From positions 1 through 34,104 of the forward strand of contig MFTH01000010.1 of NCBI GenBank assembly GCA_001786765.1: a stretch of 34,104 bases of DNA, written 5' to 3'. The position numbers and the translations under genes are program-made. Position 1 is the stretch's first letter. Each line of letters starts with the position of its first letter. The DNA is from Candidatus Nomurabacteria bacterium RIFCSPHIGHO2_01_FULL_37_25 (lineage in GTDB: Bacteria; Patescibacteriota; Minisyncoccia; Phycocordibacterales; UBA9973). Below are positions 9,418 to 19,511 of the stretch, piece by piece. The notes beneath the pieces are model-generated. The model was not told the origin of the DNA. It saw only the letters and a list, made by a program, of their open reading frames with translations, and made no database searches.

Positions 9418-9477
9418 TTTATATTTATTTTACTTATAAATCTGCGATAGCAGAGTTGTAAGTATTTAATAAACTTA

Positions 9478-12400
9478 TTATTGCATTTTATTTGAAAATT
9501 TATGATAAATATCGTGTAATTTTTTCACAGACGACTCAACTATTTTTCTCTTGCCTTCCATAATTACCACTTTGCCATCTTTTGAAACTGTTCCTAATTT
9601 TGCGTGCGGGATGTCTTTCATTATTTTTTCAAATGCAGATTTATTTTTCAAAAGAACAGATACGAGTACTCTACCTTGACTTTCGGAAAAAAGCTTGGCA
9701 TCTATTGATAAAACGGAAGCCTTGCTTCCGTTTATTTCGTTTATGGATATTTTACATCCGAGCATTCCGCCCACACAGGCTTTAGCTAAAGCAATTCCCA
9801 AACCTCCCCCCGTTACGGAAAGTGAAGAAGTTAATAATTCTTTTTGTATAGCTTTTTCTAACGCTATATAAGTTTTCAGATTTTTCTTCCAATCAACTTT
9901 TGGCACATTATTGCCAATATTATTATTCCCCTCTTTTTTCGCAAGCATTTTATAATATTCTCCTCCCCCGAGCTCATCATTCGTTTCTCCTAATAAATAA
10001 ATTATGTCGCCAGCATTTTTGAATTCCGGTGATACTGTTTTATTTAAATCAGGCATTACGCTAATTGCAGAAATAAGGAGCGTCGGTGGAATTGAAATTA
10101 CAACTGAATTGCCATTCTCATCATAACCCTTAAAATCATTAAACATGCTGTCCTTGCCGGAAATAAATGGCGTGCCGTACCCGACAGCGTAATCATAACA
10201 AGCCTTAACTGAATCTACGAGCTCTCTAAGTCGCCTCTCGTCATAAGACGAACACCAACAGAAATTGTCAAGTATTGCGAGATGCGAAAGCGTTCCACCG
10301 GCAGAAATAATGTTACGGAGAGCGGTATCAAGCGCGCAAGCAACCATGTGGTAGGTGTTAATGTCTCCATACGAAGGATACACTCCGTAAGATAAAACAA
10401 CTCCTTTATTAGAAGACAAAACAGGTTTGAAAACTTGCGCATCAGTGTTGATGCGACCCCGTCCCGAGAGAGGTTTTAATACAGAAGATGCTTGCACTTC
10501 ATGATCGTATTGCTCAGAAATAAATGCAAAACCACTAATATTAATATTGCCTAATAATTTTTCTAAAACTTTTGTTTGCGAAAGGTTTTTCGGAATTTTT
10601 GGTTCAAAATTAGTATGGAAATATGGCAAAGTGACTAGCTGTTGTTTCGGTAGCCCGTTGTGCAGAAATTCCATATCCAAATTCATAATTTCCTTTCCTT
10701 TGTAATTTACAATACACTTTTTAGAATTTGTGAATTCACCTATCGCCGTAGCTTCTACTCCACGACTAGCCATTAATTTTTGAAATGTCAACCATTTTTT
10801 CTTTGGTACCGACAAGGTCATTCGTTCTTGTGATTCAGAAATCCATATCTCCCATGGTCGCAGTCCCGGATATTTCAGTGGAACTTTTTCTAGACAAACT
10901 TTTGCTCCCCCCTGCCTACCGGCAGGCAGGCATACTTCTTTTGCCATTTCTGCCACTGAGCAAGAAAGTCCGCCGGCGCCATTGTCTGTGATGCTATTAT
11001 ATAAATTCATATCGCGAGCCTCTTTCACTATTGCGTCGCTTAATTTTTTTTGAGTTATCGGATCACCGATTTGTACCGCTGTCGCCGGAGAACCTGCATC
11101 CATCATGACAGAAGAAAAAGTAGCTCCATGTATGCCGTCGAGTCCCACTCGACCACCCACAACAACAATCAAGTCCCCTATTTTTGCTTTTTTTATATGC
11201 GACAATCTTTCCCTACTCCCGCCAGAAGCAGGTAAATTTCTTGGAATTAACCCAACCGTTCCAGCAAAGACTAAAGGCTTGCCTCTGTATCTATCATCAA
11301 ACTTTACAAAACCAGAGAGCGTGGGAATTCCGGAACAATTTCCTCCGACATTTATACCCTTTATCACGCCCTCCATAATTCTTTTTGATGGAAGCATTGG
11401 CTGAGTTAAATTTTTATCTCTAAAAAAATTTCTTTTATCTTCTGGATATCCAAAACAAAAGCCATAAGTATTAGCCACTGGTTTAGCACCTAGTCCAAAA
11501 CCAATAGTATCGCGGTTTACCCCTCCAATTCCAGTAATGGCTCCGCCAAATGGATCAAGCGCTGAAGGACTGTTATGCGTTTCCACTTTGTGCGTAATTA
11601 AATAATCTTTATCAAAAATTATTCCACCGGAATTATCTTCAAAAACTGAAATGCAAAAATCTTCCCCTTTTTTCTGTTTCTCTTTACGTATCAAATTCGT
11701 CGCGCCTTTGATATAAGTTTTATACAAACCGTCTACTATATTGCCGTCCTTTATATTATCTATCGGATTCGCAAAGATAGTATGTTTACAATGTTCTGAC
11801 CAAGTCTGAGCTAAAGATTCCAGCTCTATATCCGTCGGATTTCTTTTTAGTTTCGCAAAATATTTTTTAATAGTTAGCATTGAGGATAAATCTAAAGCAA
11901 GTGGCCCTCTCCTTTTACCATCTTCATCCATTATTCCTTCTTTGCCAATTCTTATAAGTTCTTCATTAGGAACATCAAGCGAAACATCTCTAACTGGTCT
12001 TCTTTTTTTAAGAATCACTTTTGGAATTTTCGTTGGCAGATTTATTTGCCCCTCGCCTGCAACGTTATACGTAGCATTTCGGGCAGGATTTTTTATTGGC
12101 GCTATAAATACTCGCTCGATTAGCGGATTATATAAAGTAAGAGCAAATTTCTCTGCCTCAACCTTACTCTTCTTCACTAAAAATATTCTTGAAGAATAAA
12201 CATTAAAATTTTCGCTTTTATCTAAATGTAATAAATCCAAAGCAGTCTCTTTTACCGTATGCCCCACATTGTCAGTAACTCCAGGCAAAAAACCAACTTC
12301 AATCGCAAAAGAAAAATTCCCCACTTTTGGGGATTCATCTATAAAATATTTTTCAAGTATCGGATTCGTAAGCATTTCTGCCAACTTGACAATATCTTTT

Positions 12401-12480
12401 CTTGTCAGTTTTGAATCTATTAAGTATGAATCCATACGGCTAGCGCCATTTCGGAGAATTACATAAATCCGTGAAATCAT
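9478..12480 (-). CDS. purL: Phosphoribosylformylglycinamidine synthase, PurL with N-terminal PurS-like region (PurSL type)
   Basis: PGVTDNVGHTVKETALDLL, SLAQTWSEHCKHTIF, HKVETHNSPSALDPFGGA, GSPATAVQIGDPI, ISGKDSMFN. Confidence 0.95.
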   Translation of the reverse strand: MISRIYVILRNGASRMDSYLIDSKLTRKDIVKLAEMLTNPILEKYFIDESPKVGNFSFAIEVGFLPGVTDNVGHTVKETALDLLHLDKSENFNVYSSRIFLVKKSKVEAEKFALTLYNPLIERVFIAPIKNPARNATYNVAGEGQINLPTKIPKVILKKRRPVRDVSLDVPNEELIRIGKEGIMDEDGKRRGPLALDLSSMLTIKKYFAKLKRNPTDIELESLAQTWSEHCKHTIFANPIDNIKDGNIVDGLYKTYIKGATNLIRKEKQKKGEDFCISVFEDNSGGIIFDKDYLITHKVETHNSPSALDPFGGAITGIGGVNRDTIGFGLGAKPVANTYGFCFGYPEDKRNFFRDKNLTQPMLPSKRIMEGVIKGINVGGNCSGIPTLSGFVKFDDRYRGKPLVFAGTVGLIPRNLPASGGSRERLSHIKKAKIGDLIVVVGGRVGLDGIHGATFSSVMMDAGSPATAVQIGDPITQKKLSDAIVKEARDMNLYNSITDNGAGGLSCSVAEMAKEVCLPAGRQGGAKVCLEKVPLKYPGLRPWEIWISESQERMTLSVPKKKWLTFQKLMASRGVEATAIGEFTNSKKCIVNYKGKEIMNLDMEFLHNGLPKQQLVTLPYFHTNFEPKIPKNLSQTKVLEKLLGNINISGFAFISEQYDHEVQASSVLKPLSGRGRINTDAQVFKPVLSSNKGVVLSYGVYPSYGDINTYHMVACALDTALRNIISAGGTLSHLAILDNFCWCSSYDERRLRELVDSVKACYDYAVGYGTPFISGKDSMFNDFKGYDENGNSVVISIPPTLLISAISVMPDLNKTVSPEFKNAGDIIYLLGETNDELGGGEYYKMLAKKEGNNNIGNNVPKVDWKKNLKTYIALEKAIQKELLTSSLSVTGGGLGIALAKACVGGMLGCKISINEINGSKASVLSIDAKLFSESQGRVLVSVLLKNKSAFEKIMKDIPHAKLGTVSKDGKVVIMEGKRKIVESSVKKLHDIYHKFSNKMQ
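10911..10930 (-). repeat. Short CCTGCC...GGCAGG palindrome in frame in purL
   Basis: CCTGCCTACCGGCAGGCAGG encodes the CLPAGRQG peptide, interrupting AKEV...GAKVCLEKVPLKYPG. Confidence 0.8.
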
Positions 12481-12661
12481 AGAGATATATTAATATAAAT
12501 ATCATTTAAAGACAAATTAAATTCTATCCCCATAGAAACCAAAACTCTAAGCATTATATTTGAGATTCTCTTATTTTTCTCCGAAGTTAGTTTTGAAGCT
12601 AGGTTGTAAAATTACATAGGAATATTTGAATAGAATATTTTTTTGATATATACTTTATGTC

Positions 12662-13729
12662 ATGAAATTATACGAGTTTGAAGGAGCAAATCTTTTAGAG
12701 AAATACCAGATCCCAGTTCCAAAAAGACAGTTAATCACATCTTTAAAAGATAAAATACTTATCTCCTTTCCTTTTGTTTTGAAAGCTCAAGTTTTATCTT
12801 CTGATAGAAAAAAAGCAGGAGGCATCTTGTTTGTAAATAAAAAATCTGATTTTAATCAAGCTATTAAAAAACTTTTAAACAAAGAAATATCGGGAGAAAA
12901 AGTTACCAAAATCTTGATCGAAGAAAAGATTAAAGGAATAGCAGAATATTATATATCTTTTAGTTTTAGCGGAATCGTCAAAGCGCCAGTGCTTTCTCTT
13001 TCAGTAAAAGGAGGCTCTGGAATCAAAGACGCATTTGTTTATCCAATAGATATGATTTTAGGAGTAGAGCCTTTTTTTATAAGACAGGCGCTTTCAAGGT
13101 CAGGATTCCTTTCAAAAGACATCAATCCTCTTTCTGATATCATATTTAATTTATGGAAGCTTTTTAAAGAAGAAAAAGTAATATTAGCAGAAATTAATCC
13201 ACTTTTAAAAACGAACGATGGAATTTTTTTTGCTTGTGATGCAAAGATAGACTACGGTAAAAGACGCGCTGTTGAAAATATGAATGGAGATATCGCTATA
13301 ATAGCTTCAGGTGGAGGAGCATCTCTTATAAACATGGACGCATTGTTACTAGCTGGTGGACGTCCGGCTAATTACGCTGAATATTCAGGAAATCCTAAAG
13401 CAGAATTAGTGGAGAAAATAACAAAAGAAGTTTTATCAAAACCAGGTATCAAAGCTTGTTGGGTTGTCGGTGGTACAGCTAGTTTTACTGATATATACGA
13501 AACAATGAAAGGTTTTACTGAAGGTCTTAAAAAAATAAGTCCGCAACCAAAATTTCCTTTTGTAATTCGTCGAGATGGACCACGCGCTAAAGAAGCACAG
13601 AAATTTTTATCAGATTTTTCAAAAAAAGAAGGGTATGATTTTTTCATCTATGGCTTTGAAACTCCTATGGTCGAAACAGCCAAGATTGTAGTTGAACTTG
13701 CTTACGGTAAAAAATTAAAAAATAAATAA
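12662..13729 (+). CDS. ATP-citrate lyase / citryl-CoA synthetase beta-like (ATP-grasp) subunit
   Basis: SCS-beta-like N-terminus MKLYEFEGANLLEKYQIPVP; ACLY-like IASGGGASLINMDALLLAGGRPANYAEYSGNP, WVVGGTASFTDIYETMKGF, FVIRRDGPRAKEA. Confidence 0.85.
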   Translation: MKLYEFEGANLLEKYQIPVPKRQLITSLKDKILISFPFVLKAQVLSSDRKKAGGILFVNKKSDFNQAIKKLLNKEISGEKVTKILIEEKIKGIAEYYISFSFSGIVKAPVLSLSVKGGSGIKDAFVYPIDMILGVEPFFIRQALSRSGFLSKDINPLSDIIFNLWKLFKEEKVILAEINPLLKTNDGIFFACDAKIDYGKRRAVENMNGDIAIIASGGGASLINMDALLLAGGRPANYAEYSGNPKAELVEKITKEVLSKPGIKACWVVGGTASFTDIYETMKGFTEGLKKISPQPKFPFVIRRDGPRAKEAQKFLSDFSKKEGYDFFIYGFETPMVETAKIVVELAYGKKLKNK

Positions 13730-13734
13730 GTCTT

Positions 13735-14649
13735 ATGTCTATACTGATAGATAAAAATACTAAAGTACTAATTCAAGGCATAACCGGAGTTGAGGGTTCG
13801 AGGGCTTGTAGAGAAATGCTTCTGTATGGTACTAAAGTTCTTGCTGGCGTGAGACCGGGCGCAGGTGGAGAATTTGTAGAAAGCGTCCCAGTTTATGATA
13901 CTGTTGAAGAAGCGCTCAAATATCATCCACAAATAAACGCTTCACTTATAATAGTACCTGCCAAAAATGTGAAAGACGCTGCTCTTGAAGCAATATTTGC
14001 TAAAATTCCTTTGATAAATATTTTAACCGAATATGTACCTCCTATAGACAGTTCAGTTATTATGGCTTGGGCAAAAAAATATAAAACACGTATTGTTGGC
14101 TGTTCTTCGATAGGCATTATTTCTCCATCTAAATCCAAGATTGGCAGTATTGGTTCAGCTGAAATCAGGCACATATTTAAAAAGGGTCCAATCGGGATAA
14201 TTTCTAAAAGTGGAGGTATGACAGCAGAACTCGCTGTAGTTCTAGGTAAGCATGGTTTAGGACAAAGCACGGTTGTTGGAATCGGAGCTGACACTATTTG
14301 TGGTTCGGATTTTGTTGACATACTTAAATTATTTGAAAAGGATACAGAAACAAAGGCTACGGTTATATTTGGAGAAGTAGGTGGAGTCAGTGAAGAATTA
14401 GTAGCAGAATATGTAAAAAATAAAAAAATAAAAAAACCAATCGTCGCGCTCATTGGTGGAAAATTTACTCATATACTCCCCTCTGGAACCGTACTTGGGC
14501 ATGCGGGAGCTATTGTTTCTCATGGTAAAGGAGGGTATGATTCTAAGATAAAGGCTTTGCAAAAAAGTGGTGTTACTCTTGCTAACACTCCAGAGGAAAT
14601 TCCTTTACTGCTAAAAAAAATATTAAAAATAAAGACAATTACAAAATAA
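13735..14649 (+). CDS. Succinyl-/citryl-CoA synthetase alpha-like (CoA-binding, phospho-His) subunit
   Basis: VLIQGITGVEGSRACREMLLYGTKVLAGVRPGAGG; GIISKSGGMTAEL; GTVLGHAGAIVSHGKGG with candidate phospho-His. Confidence 0.85.
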   Translation: MSILIDKNTKVLIQGITGVEGSRACREMLLYGTKVLAGVRPGAGGEFVESVPVYDTVEEALKYHPQINASLIIVPAKNVKDAALEAIFAKIPLINILTEYVPPIDSSVIMAWAKKYKTRIVGCSSIGIISPSKSKIGSIGSAEIRHIFKKGPIGIISKSGGMTAELAVVLGKHGLGQSTVVGIGADTICGSDFVDILKLFEKDTETKATVIFGEVGGVSEELVAEYVKNKKIKKPIVALIGGKFTHILPSGTVLGHAGAIVSHGKGGYDSKIKALQKSGVTLANTPEEIPLLLKKILKIKTITK

Positions 14650-15375
14650 ATGAAATGGATAACAAAAATCAGCACTCATAAGAAAGGCGCACTATATATT
14701 CGTGGAAAAAAATTAACAAAATTAATAGAAACACTGTCTTTTTCTGAAACTATTTTCTTTATTTTAAAAGGCAAACTACCTAAACTAAATGAAAAAAAAC
14801 TTCTTGATGCAATTCTCGTTTCTTGTGTGGAGCATGGTGTAGAAGTTCCGTCAGCTTATGTACCTCGAGTAATAATTTCTACAGGCAACCAAATCAACTC
14901 TGCGTTAGCTGGAGGATTACTCACAATTGGGGATTTTCATGGAGGAGCAATAGAAAAAGCTGCCTATTATTTACAAAGTAATAAAAGTGCAAAAGAAATA
15001 GTAAGAGAATCTTTGTTAAAAAAAGAACACATTCCTGGACTTGGACATAAAATTTACAAAGATGTTGATCCTAGAAGTAAAGTACTGTTTAAACTAGCTA
15101 AAAAAATTAAACTATCCGGTAAGTTTATTGGAAAAGCCCAAAATATAGCAAAGGAGTTTGAAAAAAATAGCGGTAAAAAGTTAGTATTGAATATTGATAT
15201 GGCGATAGCTGCTTGTGTGTCTGAATTAGGTTTTAGTTATAAGCTTGGAAAAGCTTTTTTTGCATTAGGAAGACTTCCGGGAATGATTGCTCATACGTAT
15301 GAAGAAGTCACAAACGAAAAACCCTATCGTCGTTTTGAAGAAAGTGATGTTGAATATATAGGACCAAAAATCTAA
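14650..15375 (+). CDS. Citryl-CoA lyase-like protein (citrate-synthase fold)
   Basis: GDFHGGAIEKAA, IPGLGHKIYKDVDPRS, LVLNIDMAIAACVSELGF, LGRLPGMIAHTYEEV: the His, His and Asp positions of the citrate synthase family are present. Confidence 0.85.
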   Translation: MKWITKISTHKKGALYIRGKKLTKLIETLSFSETIFFILKGKLPKLNEKKLLDAILVSCVEHGVEVPSAYVPRVIISTGNQINSALAGGLLTIGDFHGGAIEKAAYYLQSNKSAKEIVRESLLKKEHIPGLGHKIYKDVDPRSKVLFKLAKKIKLSGKFIGKAQNIAKEFEKNSGKKLVLNIDMAIAACVSELGFSYKLGKAFFALGRLPGMIAHTYEEVTNEKPYRRFEESDVEYIGPKI

Positions 15376-15401
15376 ACAATTATATGAAACGGTTCAATAC
15401 A

Positions 15402-16040
15402 TCATTCTTTTACCGTAACTATAGAAGTATCATCAGAGATTTCTTCTTTTATTATAAAACCTAAACTTAAAAAAAGGTTCAGACTAGCAGTATTGCCTCT
15501 TTCTATAGTACTCCAAAGTTTAATACCAGGAAATTTTTTTAAATAAAAATCAACTACAAAATTACCAAAGTATTTCATAACTCCTGTACCTCTAAAAGGA
15601 GCATAACAACGAGCAGATAAAGTGTGCCAATCTTTATTATTGAGTTCAGTTTCATCTTTAGATATTTGTTCATTTGATAGGTGCTTAAGAGATTTTCTAC
15701 CAAGAGGTTTAGGTCCAAGCCAAATGATTGCAGCCAAGGTGTTCGTATCACCATGCGCTAAAGCAAATGGAGTTCTATTTTTCTTATACCAATCTTCATA
15801 TAAACCTTCGCCAAAACGTTTTAAATCAGAGGTATTATTTTGAAGCTCTACATCATTCTCATCTAATGACAACGCCTTAAGTTGCGTAACCATATTCTTA
15901 TCCAACCCAATAAAAATAGAAAATTCTTTACCTTCTTTGTTTGTAGCTTCACCAATAATAACCGTATTATAAATTGGTAATGGAAGGTTTAAAGACCCTA
16001 AGTCAGATTTTTGAAAAATCTTTATATTGGGTGTTGGCAT
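15402..16040 (-). CDS. GNAT-family N-acetyltransferase (putative)
   Basis: RCYAPFRGTGVMKYFGNFVVDFYLK...WSTIERGNTASLNLFLSLGFIIKEE resembles acetyl-CoA-binding and C-terminal GNAT motifs. Confidence 0.7.
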   Translation of the reverse strand: MPTPNIKIFQKSDLGSLNLPLPIYNTVIIGEATNKEGKEFSIFIGLDKNMVTQLKALSLDENDVELQNNTSDLKRFGEGLYEDWYKKNRTPFALAHGDTNTLAAIIWLGPKPLGRKSLKHLSNEQISKDETELNNKDWHTLSARCYAPFRGTGVMKYFGNFVVDFYLKKFPGIKLWSTIERGNTASLNLFLSLGFIIKEEISDDTSIVTVKE

Positions 16041-16049
16041 ACAAATATT

Positions 16050-17897
16050 TTACTCCACTGTTACACTTTTTGCCAAGTTGCGTGGTTTGTCAATATCACA
16101 CCCTCTAAACAAAGCGACATAATATGCTAATAATTGCAATGGAATAGAAGCAATAAAAGGCATCATCACATCTGAAGTCTCTGGAATTTCAATCACATAG
16201 TCTGCGATTTTTTTTATATTTTTATCTCCTTTGCTAAGGATGGCGATTATCTTTCCCTTTCGCGCTTTTACTTCCATCATATTACTAACAACTTTTTCAT
16301 AAAGTGGACCTTTGGTGGCGATAAATACAACTGGCATATTTTCATCTACCAACGCGATAGACCCATGTTTCATCTCTCCCATAGCAAAACCTTCTGCATG
16401 AATATATGAAATCTCTTTTAATTTTAGAGCTCCTTCTAGCGCGAGAGGAAAACCATAACCCCGACCAAGGAAAATAAAATTTTTAGCGTTTTTAAATTCT
16501 TTCGCGATTTTTTTCACTACCTCGTCCACTTTTAGAACTTCTTTTACTTTTTTTGGTATTTTCTCAAGTTCAGTCAATAATTCTTTCATTCTTTTTTTAT
16601 TTAAAATATTTTTTTCCTTTGCTAGGCATAAACACAAAAGCAATAGAGCTGTTATTTGCGCCGTGAAAGCTTTTGTTGAAGCCACTCCTATTTCGGGTCC
16701 TGCGTGTGTGTATATCCCAGCATCTGTAGCGCGAGGAATAGACGCTCCGACAACATTACAAATACCGAGAACTGTCGCGCCTTTTTCTTTTGCTAACTGC
16801 AATGCCGCCAAGGTGTCTGCTGTTTCTCCTGATTGAGAAATAACAATCACAATATCATCTTTATAAATAACAGGATTGCGATAACGAAATTCTGAAGCAT
16901 ATTCTACTCCCACAGGTATCAAAGAAAACTCCTCAAAAAAATATTTGGCTTCAAGTCCAGCATGCCATGATGTGCCACAAGCAATGATCAGGATACGCTT
17001 TGCATTTACCAATTTATCTAGATAATTTTCTATGCCACCAAGTTTTACGACAGCATTTTTTATATTTATTCTTCCCCTCATGCTGTCTTCGATAGACCTT
17101 GGTTGGTCAAAGATTTCTTTGAGCATAAAATGCGGGAATCCGCCTTTTTCCAATTCATCAATCTTCATTTGTAATTTTTGGAAATATGGATTTTTTATTT
17201 TATTGTCTATCGTTTTAATTGTTAGTTTTTTATTTTTTATTATTGCCATTTCTCGGTCTTCCAGATACACAACTTTCTTTGTATATTCTACAATCGGGGT
17301 AGCATCAGAAGCAACAAAGAATTCTCCCCTGCCCATGCCTATCACAACAGGACTGCCAACTTTTGCTATCACCATAGTATTTGGATCATCTTTTGATAAA
17401 ACTATAATTGCATAAGCTCCCACGACTTGTTTTAGAGCTAGACGCACAGCTTCATCTATATTTACTCTGGCATTTTTTTTGATATCCTCAATTAGATTTG
17501 CGAGAACTTCAGTATCAGTGTCACTTATAAATTTATAACCTTTTTCAGTTAATATTTTTTTTATGGAAAGATAATTCTCAATAATGCCGTTATGCACTAT
17601 GACAATGTCTCCTCCAGATGACAAATGTGGGTGCGCATTTCTGTCTGATGGTTCACCATGAGTCGCCCATCTGGTATGCGCTATGCCTACTCCACCAAAA
17701 ATATTTTCTTTATTTTCATTTTTTACAAATTTTGAGAGTTCTGCGACTCTGCCTTTCTTTTTATAGACTGAAAAATTCCCGCCATGAAGAATGGCAACTC
17801 CCGCAGAATCATAACCACGATATTCTAGCCTCTCCAGCCCTTTCACTAAAACAGGCCACGCTTCTTTATTCCCAATATATCCAACAATTCCACACAT
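16050..17897 (-). CDS. glmS: Glutamine-fructose-6-phosphate aminotransferase (isomerizing)
   Basis: MCGIVGYIGNKEAWPVLVKGLERLEYRGYDSAGVA, ISQSGETADTLAAL, C-terminal KPRNLAKSVTVE. Confidence 0.98.
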   Translation of the reverse strand: MCGIVGYIGNKEAWPVLVKGLERLEYRGYDSAGVAILHGGNFSVYKKKGRVAELSKFVKNENKENIFGGVGIAHTRWATHGEPSDRNAHPHLSSGGDIVIVHNGIIENYLSIKKILTEKGYKFISDTDTEVLANLIEDIKKNARVNIDEAVRLALKQVVGAYAIIVLSKDDPNTMVIAKVGSPVVIGMGRGEFFVASDATPIVEYTKKVVYLEDREMAIIKNKKLTIKTIDNKIKNPYFQKLQMKIDELEKGGFPHFMLKEIFDQPRSIEDSMRGRINIKNAVVKLGGIENYLDKLVNAKRILIIACGTSWHAGLEAKYFFEEFSLIPVGVEYASEFRYRNPVIYKDDIVIVISQSGETADTLAALQLAKEKGATVLGICNVVGASIPRATDAGIYTHAGPEIGVASTKAFTAQITALLLLCLCLAKEKNILNKKRMKELLTELEKIPKKVKEVLKVDEVVKKIAKEFKNAKNFIFLGRGYGFPLALEGALKLKEISYIHAEGFAMGEMKHGSIALVDENMPVVFIATKGPLYEKVVSNMMEVKARKGKIIAILSKGDKNIKKIADYVIEIPETSDVMMPFIASIPLQLLAYYVALFRGCDIDKPRNLAKSVTVE

Positions 17898-17942
17898 GCT
17901 AAAAATATAGCAAATTTCTCTATTTTAGGCTAATATCTATGA

Positions 17943-18932
17943 ATGAAATCTGATGTAAAAAATATTGTTACTGTAGGTGGAGGCACGGGAAGCTATACTG
18001 TGCTTTCTGGACTAAAAAATCTAGAAAATGTGTCTTTAACCGCGCTCGTTTCTATGGCTGATGACGGAGGTTCTTCTGGAGTATTGCGAGATGAACTAGG
18101 GGTGCTTCCTCCCGGGGATGTGAGACAATGCCTTGTCGCCTTATCTGAACATAGTGATGTAGTACGCAAGCTTATCAATTACAGATTTGGTGAAGGAACT
18201 TTAAAAGGGCATAGTTTTGGTAGTATTTTTCTAGCTACCTTGGAAAAAGTCACAGGAGACTTTGTAAAAGGTGTGGAAATAGCGTCAGATATTCTAAAAA
18301 TTAAAGGCAGTGTAATACCAGTCACAAAAAATAAAGCAGAGTTAGCTGTATCGCTCCTAAACGGAAAAATATTTAATGGGGAGAATAATATACAAAACGC
18401 CGACTTGCAGTCAACAGGCATTAAGAAGGTTTTTTATAAAAATAAAGTCTTACTGAACAAACATGCAAAGGTTGCAATTCTAAAGGCAGATTACATAATT
18501 TTAGGTCCTGGAAATTATTTGTGCTCTCTTGTTCCTAATCTCATCGTCGATGGTTTTAAACAAGCGGTAGCTAGAAGCAAAGCAAAAATTATTTTACCAA
18601 TTAATCTCACAAACAAATCAAATCATACAAGGAATTGGAAAGTTAGCGCTTATGTAAAAGATGTAGAAAAATATTTGGGAAAATCTGTTGACTTTATTTT
18701 AGTTAATAATGAAGCTTTAACCACTCAACAAATAGAACGTTATAAACAAGAAGAAGGTGATGGTGTGTTAATAGAAGATGATTTGAACGACAAGCGTATT
18801 ATTAGAATTCCGCTTCTTTCTCATGTTTTATTTGAAAAAGCGAAAGAAGATATTCTCCCAGCCGCCAAAGGGTTCGTCCGCCATGATTCTAAAAAATTAG
18901 CTGCAGCCATTAATAAAATAATCAACAAATAA
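17943..18932 (+). CDS. yvcK: YvcK/CofD-like gluconeogenesis factor family protein
   Basis: VTVGGGTGSYTVLSGLK, ALVSMADDGGSSGVLRDELGVLPPGDVRQCLVAL, GHSFGSIFLATL. Confidence 0.93.
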   Translation: MKSDVKNIVTVGGGTGSYTVLSGLKNLENVSLTALVSMADDGGSSGVLRDELGVLPPGDVRQCLVALSEHSDVVRKLINYRFGEGTLKGHSFGSIFLATLEKVTGDFVKGVEIASDILKIKGSVIPVTKNKAELAVSLLNGKIFNGENNIQNADLQSTGIKKVFYKNKVLLNKHAKVAILKADYIILGPGNYLCSLVPNLIVDGFKQAVARSKAKIILPINLTNKSNHTRNWKVSAYVKDVEKYLGKSVDFILVNNEALTTQQIERYKQEEGDGVLIEDDLNDKRIIRIPLLSHVLFEKAKEDILPAAKGFVRHDSKKLAAAINKIINK

Positions 18933-18935
18933 TAT

Positions 18936-19481
18936 ATGAAATTTATTTTTGATTTTGATGATGTTTTATTTTACAACACTAAACAATTTAAAGAATATAT
19001 GTATGAATGCTTGGAGAAAGCCGGCATTCCTAGAGATGTATCTCTAAAATATTACAAGACAGTGCGAGAAAATCAATTTTGGCTGAAAGACTTCTTGCGT
19101 CATTTTTCTCTTGAAGAAAACATGTATGAGAAAATGCTGAACAGGAGCAAAGGTTTTGTAAACACAGAAATGTTAACTCTACTAAAAAAACTGGGGAAAG
19201 AAAATTGTTACATAGTGACTCATGGCAATGAGCAATTTCAAAGAGATAAAATCAAAATAACTGGGATTGATTCACTTGTGTCTGAGATTTTTGTAATTTC
19301 AGAAAGCAAAAAAGAAGCAGTGGAAAATATATGCGCTAAACATAAAAACGAAAAAGTGATTTTCGTTGATGACAAAGCCAAACATTTTGAAAATTTAGAT
19401 TTCAAAAAATATCCAAATTTAAAGACGATTCTGTATGATGAGAGAGGTCTTGAAAAATTAGTGTTAGAAATTAAAAAATAA
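18936..19481 (+). CDS. HAD-like hydrolase
   Basis: MKFIFDFDDVLFYNT (motif I DFDD), YIVTHGN, KVIFVDDKAKHF (motif IV DD). Confidence 0.75.
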   Translation: MKFIFDFDDVLFYNTKQFKEYMYECLEKAGIPRDVSLKYYKTVRENQFWLKDFLRHFSLEENMYEKMLNRSKGFVNTEMLTLLKKLGKENCYIVTHGNEQFQRDKIKITGIDSLVSEIFVISESKKEAVENICAKHKNEKVIFVDDKAKHFENLDFKKYPNLKTILYDERGLEKLVLEIKK

Positions 19482-19511
19482 ATTAAAAGCCAAGCTATAT
19501 AAATATAACAA

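Noticed and set aside
13923-14453. 176-aa - strand ORF opposite the SCS-alpha-like gene
   Set aside because: Mirror ORF of a strongly conserved CDS, no independent evidence.
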